From Porodaedalea pini (lineage: Eukaryota; Basidiomycota; Agaricomycetes; Hymenochaetales; Hymenochaetaceae): a DNA stretch of 64,000 nt. The position numbers and the translations under genes were made by a program. Shown here piece after piece: positions 1-10,976 of the stretch; the first letter of the stretch is position 1, and each line of letters opens with the position of its first letter. The notes under the pieces were generated by a model. That model was not told the origin of the DNA and ran no database searches. It was given only the letters and a program-made list of their open reading frames with translations. The stretch covers positions 1 to 64,000 of the forward strand of contig NBAY01000124.1 of the NCBI GenBank assembly GCA_002794775.1. The letters run 5' to 3'.

Positions 1-540
1 AGTTCCTAATTAACGGGTACTATTCTACAGTGAGTTTATAGAATGGTACCTTCCTCTACCCAGGCTCATTTTGTTTCAAAAACATCACAAAATTTTGCCT
101 CAGCTGATTTGCGCTTTCAGTGATCGTAAGGGTACGGAAGGATTGGCAGGGATGATATTCGGTCATATGCCGATATAAGGCGTAAGAAGACTTCGTGTTG
201 ACTAAATGTAGATATAAGGGGTAACATTAGTTTTGGTAATATTATAAGTTTACATAATGTTTCTGCATGAATATATGGGTCGCATAAGTCTTAGTGCCGG
301 ATTGTAAGGTTGAGAGACAGTTGTGTATGTATGTATGAGAGCATGATCTACAGAGAAGCCTTGCATTGTCATTAAAAGCAAATAATAATAATTACAAACA
401 TCCTATATCCTTCCGCTAGACTTTGGTGGTGATATACATTGCTTTCGAGCACAAGTGAGAATTAAGTAGTTGTTAGTAGGAAATAAAAGTGCATTCCAAA
501 TCATAAGACATTCTACCCCGGGCCCGATATATCAATGTTA
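1..540. other. 3' flank of the first host gene, no gene seen
   Basis: AT-rich DNA downstream (minus-strand sense) of the stop codon at 541-543. I see no coding exon, long repeat or RNA gene here. It presumably holds the 3' UTR and terminator of the host gene. Confidence 0.5.
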
Positions 541-1141
541 CTACAGCAGCGAGACAGGAACATTGCAGTGCATAGAAGGAATGCGGTTGAAATAACGAAC
601 AAATGTATCAGCATAGAATCCAACCAAAGCTTTGAAATCGTTTGAGCCAACACTTGCGGGAAAACCAGGCCAAACCTTCAGAACAAGGAAGAGAGCCTCG
701 AGGGAGCCGTCGTCCAATTGCTCTCCCCAATACTCCCTGATTGGCTTCGAAATGTCAGGAATGACAGTCGTTGACCCATCTTCGGTTCCCAGATACACGT
801 GGCTCAATAGACCGTTTCGTTGATGGTGCTCATCAGCCATCATGCGTTCACATGGCAGGATGAGCTGATCGAGCGCATACAGCTCATACCAGAACAAAAG
901 CTCGGAAAGCTCCCACTGTACTTCCATTCGGAGGACCTTGTCGCAGACTATGCAATTGGCCGAGATGGATTTAGTGTGCCATACTTGCACTTTAGTCCGA
1001 TCGAAGGGCTCCAAGTGGCGCTCGACGCCAAACACCACCTTAATGGTTGCATTGTCGGATACTCGTTGTCGTTTCGTGGGAGGTAAATCGCTCGCGTCCG
1101 GCATATCACAAACATGCGAAGAGGCAGGCAGTCTGGAAGAG
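541..1141 (-). pseudogene. 3' part of a retrotransposon-split host gene, function unknown
   Basis: This open frame encodes the C-terminal ~200 residues of a host protein whose N-terminal part lies at 7451-9752. The frame runs without a stop from the insertion point at 1141 to TAG at 541-543. It passes a PPTKRQR basic patch that could be a nuclear localisation signal, and the segment is rich in Trp and Leu afterwards. Although an ATG occurs at 1104, the frame is open upstream of it and is exactly in phase with the distal half once Gypsy-1 and one AAGAG duplication are removed, so 1104 is probably not the native start. I do not recognise a named domain; it resembles large unnamed Agaricomycete protein families. 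The split, and a TGA in the 5' part, make this a pseudogene as it stands. Confidence 0.7.
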
Positions 1142-1601
1142 TGTTAGGCGGAAGTCTGGGTGGAACTCAGACTAGGCAACCTCAACGTGCGGCACCTGAC
1201 GGTGACGCGAACGTTGTCTGGGGCGAGCTGTATCTCAAACACAAAGTTCGGGCAGCGGGTTTACTCAGACTGGACGACGTGGAGGTAAGAGGATTAATAC
1301 AGATCTAATTAATACAAGGGGAGGGTGGGTCTCACCTGGATGATGTGGAGGTAAGAGGAAAAGCAGAACAGGGGGCTTCTGCGATTCCACCTTCCTCTAT
1401 ATAGCGTCATGCGTGGGACTGCATTATCTAAGTACTGTATAGTTTACGTAACTAGGAATGGAACGAATGAAGGTTGGGTCGGTCTAAGTGAGTGTGGGAA
1501 GTGATTGAAAAGACGATTAAATATAATGGAAAGGAGCGGTAAAAAGAAAAGAAATGATAAAAGGAAAAATAAAAGACAGGGTGAAAGTTCAAGTCCTAAC
1601 A
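1142..1601 (-). repeat. Gypsy-1 3' LTR
   Basis: 460 bp with TG...CA ends (TGTTAGG.../...CCTAACA), adjoining a G-rich polypurine tract just inside the element at about 1602-1616. Matches 6991-7450. Confidence 0.95.
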
Positions 1602-4600
1602 TTACCCTCCCCTCAAGGCTGGGCGTCCCGACCAGCCGTGATCGTGGTCGACTGGTTTGGTGTTGACAAAGCGCGGGCGTAGTCGTTGGCGAGGGATGTC
1701 GAGTTTTCGAGGGGCGCCAGGGTGTTTTTGATAGAATTCAGCAATCGCCTCCTTTGCGTTCTTGCCAAAATCCATCTCGGGCTGCCAAGTCGGTTCATTG
1801 TAGCTGACCCACTTGACGGGGTATTGTAGCTTCCCTCGGTGCAGACGTGAGTCTAGAACTTCCTCGATCTCGTACTCCTCCTCGTTGTCGATGATGTGGG
1901 GTGGCGGCGGTGCTGGTCGCTTCTGGCTCTCGAAGGATGGTTCGATGGCAGGTTTCAACAGGGCCTCGTTGAAGACGGGGTGGACTTTCTTCCATCGCTT
2001 GGGGAGACTGAGTTTGTATGCGCTAGCTCTGACCTTGTCGACGATCTCGAAGGGACCATACCATTTGTCAGCGAGTTTCTTCGTTGGAGAATCTGTACTG
2101 ATGTTTTGCCCATCGAGGAAAACCTTGTCTCCAGCCTTATACTCCACCGAAGTCCCTGCTGTTTGATCATGGTAGCGCTTCATGTCATCCGCCGCCTTGA
2201 CCAAGTTATCCTTCGCAACGCGATGAGTCTCCTTGATGTGCTTCGCGAATTCTTCCGCCGACATGTTGGCAGACGAGGTTCGTGTTGTGTCAAAGCTCAA
2301 GGGGTGACGTCCTGTGTTTGCATAGAAGGGAGACATCTTTGTCGCTGAGTGTTCACGGTTGTTGTACATGAACTCTGCAAGGGGGAGCCAGTCCTTCCAG
2401 TCCGATTGACAATGGTTAACGAAGAGTCGAAGGTACTGTTCGAGCTCCTGGTTAACGTGTTCCGTTTGACCATCTGTCTGTGGGTGATATGCTGTCGACG
2501 GGTTGCCTTCGATGTGTAGGAGTTTGTACAGTTCCTTCATCATCGACGCGTCAAACTGCGTGCCTCGGTCATGGATGATCTTCTTTGGCAGACCGTGGAG
2601 GCGGAAGACGTGGTCGCGGTACAGCTGGGCCATGCCTTCTGCCGACAACTTCGTCGTCGTCGGGACCGCGTGCATCTGTTTCGAGAATCTATCAATGAAG
2701 ACGCAGATTGCATTGTGCCCCTTGGAGTCCGGGAGCTCTCCGATGAGGTCGACTGTGACAATTTCCCAGGGGCCTTCCGGGACTGCGTTTGGGTGGAGTG
2801 GCCTTGACCTCGACACCCTCAGAGCCTTTGTTCGCTGACAGCGGTCACATCCTCGGGCATATGTTCGGATGTCGGAGAACATCGACGCCCACCAGAATTC
2901 TCAACGGACAAGCTCTACTGTTTTCGACGCTCCTGGGTGTCCAGCCAGAACCGAGTCGTGACACTCCCGCAACACGGCCTCCTTCATTGATGACGGCACG
3001 TATACCTTGCCTCTCATGCGCCACAACCCGTCGACCTCTGTCATCCCCGTCGGCCTCTCCGACTCTTGTTGCGCCCTTTGCGCTTCCTTCACTCTGTCCA
3101 ACACATCATCACGTGACGTCCTCACCACCCCACGATTCAGCCACTTGTCCTTGATGAACACAATGCCATCGTTGTCATCCTTGCCCTCATCATAGCCTGC
3201 CTTGCACGACAGTAAGTCTGCCTTTCCCATTGTCTTCCCCGACTTGTGCTTGAGGTGGAAGTCGAATTCCTCGAGCTCTGTCCGCCAGCGAGCTTGTCGA
3301 TAGCTTAGCTTTTGCGCCGACCTGAAGTAGGTAAGGTTAGCGTGATCGGACCAGATCTTGATGGGATGACAGGCGCCAAGGAGGTATTGCCTCCACTCCT
3401 TGAGTGCCAAAATGATCGCGAGCATTTCCTTGTCGTAGATCTCATAATTTTGTTCTGCAGGTAGGAGTGCTTCCGACCTGTAGGCGACTACCCTCCACTT
3501 GCTTTCCTGCTTCTGCAACAACACTCCTCCGAGTGCGAAGTTTGATGAGTCCGCTTCAACACAGAAAGGGCCCTCATCGTTTGCGATGGCCAGGACTGGA
3601 GGTGAGCAGAGATGTCGTCTCAACTCCTCGAACGCCTCCTGCTGTTTGGTCTCCCATACCCAGTCCTTCTTGCCCATCAGCGACGTCAGCGGATGGACTA
3701 CCTTGCTGTAGTCTTTGATGAATCGTCGCAGCCAGTTGCCCATGCCAAGGAATTGTTGCAGCTGTTTGATGTTTCGTGGGATGGGCCAGTCTGCGATTGC
3801 TTCCGTCTTTGCTGGGTCCGCTCTGATCTCACCATTGCCGACGATGTGGCCAAGGTACTTTACCACTTTGGTGTCGAACTCACACTTCTCTGGTTTCAAG
3901 TATAGGCCATTCTCTCGCAGGATCTGAAGGACACGTCTCAACGTCTCGATATGTTCCTCGAGAGTTTGCAAGAGAATCAGTATGTCATTGAGATAGACTA
4001 TGATCAGGTTGTCATAGATCAGCCCCTTGAAAATGTGGTTGACGAAGGCTTGGAACGTTGCCGGTGCATTGCAAAGACCAAAGAACATCACTGTCGGTTC
4101 AAAGAGACCCATATTCGTGCGAAAAGCTGCCTTCCACTCATCTCCTTCGTGGATCCGGACGTTGTAGTATCCCCAATGAAGGTCCAGCTTGGTGATGAAC
4201 TTTGCCTTCTTGACCTTGTCGACCAGTTCATCGATGAGGGGAAGAGGATACTTATTCTTGATTGTACCCTCATTGAGTTTACGGTAGTCCTGGATCGGGC
4301 GTAGCGATTTGTTGGCCTTCTTGATGAAGAAGAAAGGCGACGCCATAGGCGATATGGACCTTCGGATGTGGCCAGACTTCAAGTTCTCGTCTAGGAAGTC
4401 CTTGAGCAACTGCTGTTCTGTTGGCGTGAGTGGGTAGATCTTGCAGTCACTAGGTTTGAAGTCGGGCTTCAGATCAATGATGTGGTCCCATGGTCGGTGT
4501 TCAGGCAACCTCTCGAACCCCTTCTCCGAGAAGATGTCAGCGTAGTCATTGAGGTATGTGGGCCAGGACGCCTTGTCCATTCGCACCTCTCTCACCCTCC

Positions 4601-5190
4601 TTGTCTCTTTCACATCCTCCTTCTCTATCGTGCACTCCTCCGAGCAACGGGTGAATTCAATCAAACCCGCCTTCCAATCGACCTCCAGGTTGTGACGTCA
4701 AAGCCAATCGTAACCAAGGAAAATGTTTGACAATGCCAGCGACGTCACCACAAGGACAATCCTCTCCCTGTGGTGCCCAATCATGAGCTCGACGTCGACG
4801 TATTCCTTGATCAAGCTGGCTTCATTGTGCGTGCCGTCAGCATTGAGCACTGCGAGGGGCCGAATGTATCGTTTGGTCTCCAACCCGTATCGCTCGACCA
4901 ACCTCACGTCGATGCATGATCCTGTGCATCCCGAATCCACGAGGGCATGCGCATCCACCTCTCTTGTCTCACCCGCTACGCTGTGTCCGACGTTCAGGAG
5001 AAGGTCCAGCTGGCGTCCGCCAGTTCCCCTCATGAACAACCTCTCTTCGATGCCTTCTTCGCTCACACCAGTAGGGTTTTCATAGTCAGAAAAGTCATCG
5101 ACACCGTTTGCATCTAAATACTGTACAGGTGGTTGACTATATTTTAACGGATCCAGACTCGAAACCCTTGTAACTTCTCGGTCAGTCGCC
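1602..5190 (-). pseudogene. pol: Gypsy-1 pol (PR-RT-RH-IN-chromodomain)
   Basis: One continuous frame, -1 relative to gag, broken by two TGA codons (4698-4700 and 2901-2903); Gypsy-2 has Arg at both. Visible in order: aspartic protease motif ALVDSGCTGS; reverse transcriptase with YLND where the catalytic motif should be YLDD (about 3980-3995); RNase H; integrase HHCC zinc region and catalytic core (HDRGTQFD, PQTDGQTE); and a C-terminal chromodomain (EIEEVLDSR...VKWVSYNEPTWQP) that would direct integration to modified chromatin. The frame ends next to the polypurine tract. Dead by both nonsense and active-site mutation. Confidence 0.92.
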
Positions 5191-5197
5191 CTGGTGG

Positions 5198-6382
5198 CTA
5201 CGCCTGACCACTCGCAAAACCCTGCGAGTCGACGACCTCTTCGTCATCGCCTTCTTCCTCCACATAGTCCTCTACAGTCGACCTCCGAGTGTCTATGACT
5301 TCCTCGAATGCCGATTCCTTCATCGCCCCTAGTTCATTGGCGAGGAGGCGACGTTCGCCGGGTGCCATCATCTGCAGCATACGCTGCACAATCGTCTTCC
5401 CTTGTGGGCACGTGTCCTTGAAGTGACCAAGCTGGCCACATATCCAGCACGCACATCGGTGTTGCGCTTCATTCATGGAGACGTCCATCGGCTGGCCAGC
5501 TCCTCCGAACGTGATGCCTGTCACATCGCGTTTGTCAACATGGGGGGCAGCCACTTGACGATGAGCTGGGGGTCCATGCTGCTGCTGCGGGCATGGAGGG
5601 GGTGGGAAGGCGTGGCCTCGTTGGATGGCACGAATCTGTTGCTCGCCCCGGTCAATTTCGATCGCTTTCTTTTTCCAGTCTTCATACGTTGTCGGGACTG
5701 GCGTCAACCGTAGTACCCCTCTCACCACTTCGATGTTCATTGCCCACTTCAGTCAATCACAGATGATGCTGTCGTCCGTTAAACCCGCTCTTGTGATGAC
5801 GACGTTGAGATCCTGGAAAAACTCATCGGCGGTAAGGTCCTTCTGAACCTTGGTCCGGAATTTCGCCAGCGCCTTTTCCTTCCGGTTTGGATCGTCGAAC
5901 AAGGCATCCAGGCGCTCTTGGAATCTTGTCCAGCTGTCAGTGAAGGTTACAATGCCGGCCGTTGTTGATTCCTCTACGTAATTCTGCGCCCACGTTGCTG
6001 CATTACCGCCCTTCAAGTAGGAGAGCGCAACGTATATTTTGCTTTCCAACGTGGGGTATCTGTTTGGGTTGGCTGAGACGAAGAGGAGGACCTCGTGCTT
6101 GAAGTCTAGATAGTCGTTGCCGCCAGTGAATTCACGTGGCCGGGCAACGTCGATGTTGGGGGTCGGGGGGTTAGCTGCCGTGACCGGTGCCAGGGTGTTA
6201 TTCGCCTGATGGGCAAAGGCATTTGCGACGATGGCTGCAATCTGCGCCATCTGATGTTGGCTGAAACCTTCTGCTGACATCACAGGTTCGGGTGTGGGTG
6301 TCGAAGGTTCCGGGGGAGTCGGCAGTGAGGGGTCTCTGTTAGTCTCGCGGTAAGGACCTGGGGTCGGTGGTAGGTTGACCAT
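5198..6382 (-). pseudogene. gag: Gypsy-1 gag
   Basis: Nucleocapsid-type Gag polyprotein: a Pro/Thr-rich N-terminal part, a helical capsid-like region (DARPREF/DYLDFK type, about residues 55-200), then a CCHC knuckle (CWICGQLGHFKDTC). One TGA (5753-5755) interrupts a frame that otherwise runs to the stop at 5198; Gypsy-2 has Arg at the same place. The true N-terminus is unclear, because upstream coding sequence (6400-6850) is in another frame in both copies. The heptamer GGGTTTT is conserved just before the stop. Confidence 0.85.
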
Positions 6383-6990
6383 AGACGTCGATGGCGCAGG
6401 CGATGATGGAGCGGCTGGGGGCCACCTGGCTCTCCTTCCTCGTTCGTCTGACGAATACCAGCTGCGCCGGATTTTGCTCCACCAGATGTCGTGAGTGATG
6501 CCGCTATTGTTGGTCGCGACGTAGCCTGGTCGGTCTGGATCCCAACGGGCTGATGCAGGAAGGGCCCGTCGCTGTTCGTCGGTAAGATCTATCTTGACAT
6601 TGGTGGAGGGACAGGGATTGGTTGTGCATTCGATCTGGGGTTACGCCAATGTCGAACGGGTTCATCGGCGAAGTTGATGACGAGGTGGTAGGATCCAAGC
6701 AAGATCACAAATGAGATTGCCGTCGAAGTTTGTACTCGTCTGGTTACCCACGTCCACGTCAGGTGCGTGCTCCACCAGAGGCTAATTCGGAGAGCCAGGG
6801 TCGGGAAAAGTTGGTGGCAATGTTTATGTAATACACAAACGTCCGAAAACATCCGGGCAGGGTTGAGGGTTGTCGTTTAGGGGGTTTACACGTCAAGTCC
6901 ATCGAGGGGAGCGCTCCTCTAGACCGAGTGAAGGCGAGTCAACAGCGACAACGTACGCTGGGGATGAGCCTGGGGGAGGTTCTGCTTTTA

Positions 6991-7450
6991 TGTTAGGCAG
7001 AAGTCTGGGTGGAACTCAGACTAGGCAACCTCAACGTGCGGCACCTGACAGTGACGCGAACATTGTCTGGGGCGAGCTGTATCTCGAACACAAAGTTCGG
7101 GCAGCAGGTTTACTCAGACTGGATGACATGGAGGTAAGAGGATTAATACAGATCTAATTAATACAAGGGGAGGGCGGGTCTCACCTGGATGATGTGGAGG
7201 TAAGAGGAAAAGCAGAACAGGGGGCTTCTGCGATTCCACCTTCCTCTATATAGCGTCATGCGTGGGACTGCATTATCTAAGTACTGTATAGTTTACGTAA
7301 CTAGGAATGGAACGAATGAAGGTTGGGTCGGTCTAAGTGAGTGTGGGAAGTGATTGAAAAGACGATTAAATATAATGGAAAGGAGCGGTAAAAAGAAAAG
7401 AAATGATAAAAGGAAAAATAAAAGACAGGGTGAAAGTTCAAGTCCTAACA
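6991..7450 (-). repeat. Gypsy-1 5' LTR
   Basis: 460 bp, nearly identical to 1142-1601. The LTR boundary is followed by AAGAG, the right-hand target duplication. The internal leader starts at 6990 with TAAAAGCAGAACC, which is conserved in Gypsy-2. Confidence 0.95.
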
Positions 7451-9752
7451 AAGAGCTAGCGTCTAACACAGAGGGCATCCTATTGTAGATACGCTCCACG
7501 AATGGATCAGCAGTGTTCGGTGGGAGCGGTGTGGACTTCATGTAGTCACCATGTATGATAGTCTTCCAGTCTCGCAACCTGCGCCATATTGACCTGTCGA
7601 AGATACCGCCTTTGAGGAGCATGTCGATTAACGTGGGCCTAATACGAATGTAGTTGAGATACAGATCTGCCATTTTATCCATATTGGCGTGAATCAGCAT
7701 GAAAGGTGGAGGGAGTGGGTAGAGTGCAGCATGAGTCTTGTTCTGGGCAATGGTACCAAGCTTTGTCAGAGTACGCAACACGTCGTTATGGTATGAAGGC
7801 AGGTCTGGCTGTCCGTCAACTCCGTTTGGTACGTGAAGAATGCGAGCGTAGTTGATGTAAGGCTCGCAATGTGCCTTCTGCTTTACCTCAATCTGCGCCC
7901 TTCGCTTTCCGGCCCTCTTCTTCTTCTTTGAAGATACGTTGGACACTGCATCACCAGAAGGAGCTGAAGATGAGGATGTTGACGGAGGCGTGTATTTAGT
8001 AGAAGACGACAAAGGCGGGGGACATTTGAAAGCAGGAGCTCCAGGCTGATGGATCTGAAAGTCGTACATTTGTTCGAGGAGCTCACTGATATCATCTTGC
8101 ACCATAAACTGACTCTTAGAGATATCACGCAAGTGCGCATCGAGTTTGAAGCTAAAGCTGTCATGAAGAGGCCGTCCGCTAATTTGAAATAAGTCCTTTT
8201 CGACGTAGTTCGACCACAGAACACAATCCTGGACGGCATATATCTTTCCTTGTAGTTGCTCATGCCGACAAATGAACCACACAGGTATGCCGATCCAATA
8301 CAGGTGGTTAATGACAGTGGGATCGGTAGTGAATGTGCCGCGAACAGGCAGGACCTCTGTTTGATAGCTTTCCTTTGACTTGATGTGGGGCAGCATGACA
8401 TCGAGGTACGTATACAGCCCATGCAGTTCGAGAATGGAGTGCTGAATGTCACGTACAGTGAATAAGGTCACACGCCAGCTACTTTTCAGGAGGCGAAGGC
8501 ACTCGACACCGAATTGACCCGCTTCGAAGCATCGCCTGTACGCCTTGTCCATTCCATCATCAGACCCTTCTTCCCTGTGCATCGAACCACTAGTTCGTGT
8601 CTTCGCCGCTATCAAAAGGAGCGCAGTTTCCAAATTATCGATTAGCTCTTTACGCAGCTGTCTGACTTGCATCTGCAGTTCATTGTCGTGCCAGCCTTCC
8701 TTGCAACCATTTTTGTCGAGTTCTAAGACATTCGTGAAGTCTTCCTCCTTGGGATTGTACAAAGGAATGTCGGCGACAAGAGAACAAAGGCGTACAAAGC
8801 TACCTGTGGTGACCTTTGTGTCGAACGGGATGCAAGCATGATGGATTGATGTTTTCGAGAAGAATTGAGGCCATCGAGAGTACTTGTGTCCTCCCCAAAA
8901 GCCATCGATGTGTTTGAGGATGCCGTACTTCTCGTCCATTATCGGGTATTGCAGTACCCAGTTTGCATTCGGACTCAAGATGACGTTCTTCTTGTACTGC
9001 ATGTCCGCCAAAACACGAGCATCTAGCGCTTGTACAGGGTAGACACTCTCATCTGCAATCGAGTAGTTTAGTGCGCCTTACAAGAGAATCAGCAGTTGTT
9101 TTAACATACCAAGTTCATGCGTCTTCTTCAGAGTCAGGGTATTCTCAGTCCGAACCTCATGTGCATTGCGTGAGCTGTTCTGTTCATCCCATGAGTGTCA
9201 TCCTTTGCCCCCCGAACCATGGCCATTGCCCCACGAGCCATTATCTTCCGAGTTGCCCCATGAGCCAAGCTCTTTGCCCCATGAGCCATTCGCACCATCC
9301 TGAGAGTAATCACGACCACTTGACATCTGGAGATTAATCAGCTGCAAGCTACGTGGACAACGAAATATTGAGATTTGAGGGACTCCAAAAACAAACCTTG
9401 ACGTTATCAGATGTAGGATGATTCTGTATTTCAAAACATTTGAGTGTTCAGTGCACTCAAACAACCAACTTTCTATGACACATACCTTGCAATTTCAATT
9501 TGCCTATCTGGGACTAATCCTTGAAGTCCTGGTGCCTGGAGACGATGACCTTGAGCTCAGCGAATACGAATTGTAGCCGCTGAGATAGTACACAAGACGG
9601 TTTGCTACTGCAGACCATCGATGGTATGCCCACAAGTATGCACTAGGCTGACTCTTAGGGACTTTGTGAGGACAGGTTGGATTCCTTAACTGGTGTTGTT
9701 CGGATGAGTGAGTCGATGGTGGGGGCAAGTCGAAGAGAGGCCGCAGCGGCAA
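7451..9752 (-). pseudogene. 5' part of the retrotransposon-split host gene, function unknown
   Basis: The main exon runs from about 9056 down to the Gypsy-1 insertion at 7451. A clear intron lies at about 9056-9111 (GTATGT donor, CACTAAAC branch site, GCAG acceptor). Further exons extend to about 9752, including a Trp/Gly-rich GSWGN-type repeat (9200-9340). The exon carries a Lys/Arg-rich patch (KKKKRAGKRRAQ) and a Ser-rich stretch. A TGA at 9198-9200 breaks the exon frame between GSGGKG and HSWDEQ. I recognise no catalytic domain; it looks like a large Agaricomycete-specific family of unknown function. Removing Gypsy-1 and one AAGAG rejoins it in frame with 541-1141. The exon boundaries upstream of 9111 are approximate. 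Confidence 0.65.
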
Positions 9753-10976
9753 TGATCGACATCAAGTCGGATGCGGGCCGAGTCATCACGTGTGGGCCTC
9801 GTTGCTTCTCTACTAAGGATCAGCCTGGCTGCTCCACACTCTCACACCCATGTCTCCCTCCCCCTATATCGTCCTGCGCAGCTCTGGCCCATCGAGCGTC
9901 CTCAATCCCAATTCTGTCTAGGATGAAGGCGATACTCAAAGTCTAGCTCTCATATAACAGGTGCGATCGTGCTTTTCTTTCAAATCAAGTCTCACAGCAT
10001 TCTGAGTCTCGTGTACAGGCATTGATCGACTCCGTCCATATCCTCCCTCCTTCCCCTTGTCATTCGACAAGTGCTTTAGGCTTATGGTAATTACCATCAT
10101 AGCCAGCCCTGCCACCGTCGCCAGCCTAGTGCAAGCGATAGGCGGGGTGAAGCATGCAGCATCGCTGACAAATGTTAGTGGTGTTGTCTTTTGAAAGGGT
10201 GCAAGTCTCCGTGGCTTGGGTTACACTTTCGACGTTCAACGTCAGGCTTCAAGGGTTCATTATTGCCTTGAGGATACCCATGATCATTGAAAATGTGTGC
10301 GTCCCATTCATCGTTCTTCGTCTTTCTTTGCATTCGATCCATATATCTTGTCACCTGGAACGGGCGACTGCGACAGACGCCCCATCCAGACGTGCGCTGT
10401 TTCAAGCATTATACATCCTTCCAATCTGTCTTACTGACGTGCTCACAGTCTGTTGCACGGTATCATGATCGAGAACGACTCAGAGGATCTCGGTAACCTC
10501 TCTCGCTAGAAGGATGTTGATGGCGCACTTCAATCCGACTTTTCTTTTCACAAAACATGCCCTCGAATTTACTGCCGCCTGTTGGCCGTACGGAGCTCCG
10601 TAGCTTCAGAAGTGTTACCAGAGCTGTGTCTCTTGCGTATCGGATGACAGCACCAAGAGCAATAGCGTGCGTGCGACACCTCGGAAACATTGTTGGCTGG
10701 AAGTAGCCGATCTGTGCATTTGAAGGAAGGGCTGGCAGGGATCTCGATGAATATGGACTGCATGCGTGTTTATATACTACTATCAAAGTTTGAGATGTAT
10801 CGGCGGCATAATCAGAAAGAGTGATCGGCCTGTCATATTTTACGGGCATAGTCTACATTCTTCTCCCCCCTTGGTCTCTCCACGATAACATCCCGCAAGG
10901 GAGCTCTGGCCTGTCTGTCTTATACCTTCCTGTATTTCTCCCTCCCTTCCCTCTCCTTGTCATACAATTGTCCAAA
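9753..10976. other. Intergenic, nothing supported
   Basis: Only short open frames in conflicting phases, with no splice-consistent gene and no long repeat. It contains the upstream flank of the Plavaka transposase gene; I could not identify the element's terminal inverted repeat here. Confidence 0.4.

Larger units (their letters stand above)
1142..7450 (-). mobile_element. Gypsy-1: chromodomain LTR retrotransposon (chromovirus), degenerate
   Basis: Complete 6309-bp Ty3/gypsy element on the minus strand with two 460-bp LTRs, flanked by a perfect 5-bp target duplication AAGAG (1137-1141 and 7451-7455). Gag and Pol lie in separate frames. Pol order is protease, reverse transcriptase, RNase H, integrase, chromodomain. 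It is a diverged relative of Gypsy-2 (41997-48228). It cannot be autonomous: gag has a TGA at 5753-5755, pol has TGA at 4698-4700 and 2901-2903, and the RT active site reads YLND instead of YLDD. Most differences between its two LTRs are CpG-type transitions. Confidence 0.95.

Noticed and set aside
1102..1104. ATG at 1104 as the start of an independent 187-residue gene
   Set aside because: The frame is open upstream and in phase with the other half of the Gypsy-1-split gene.
9134..9340. Repetitive plus-strand TGCCCCATGAGCC tract, considered as a tandem satellite
   Set aside because: Read on the minus strand it encodes the GSWGN repeats of the split host protein; the units are irregular.
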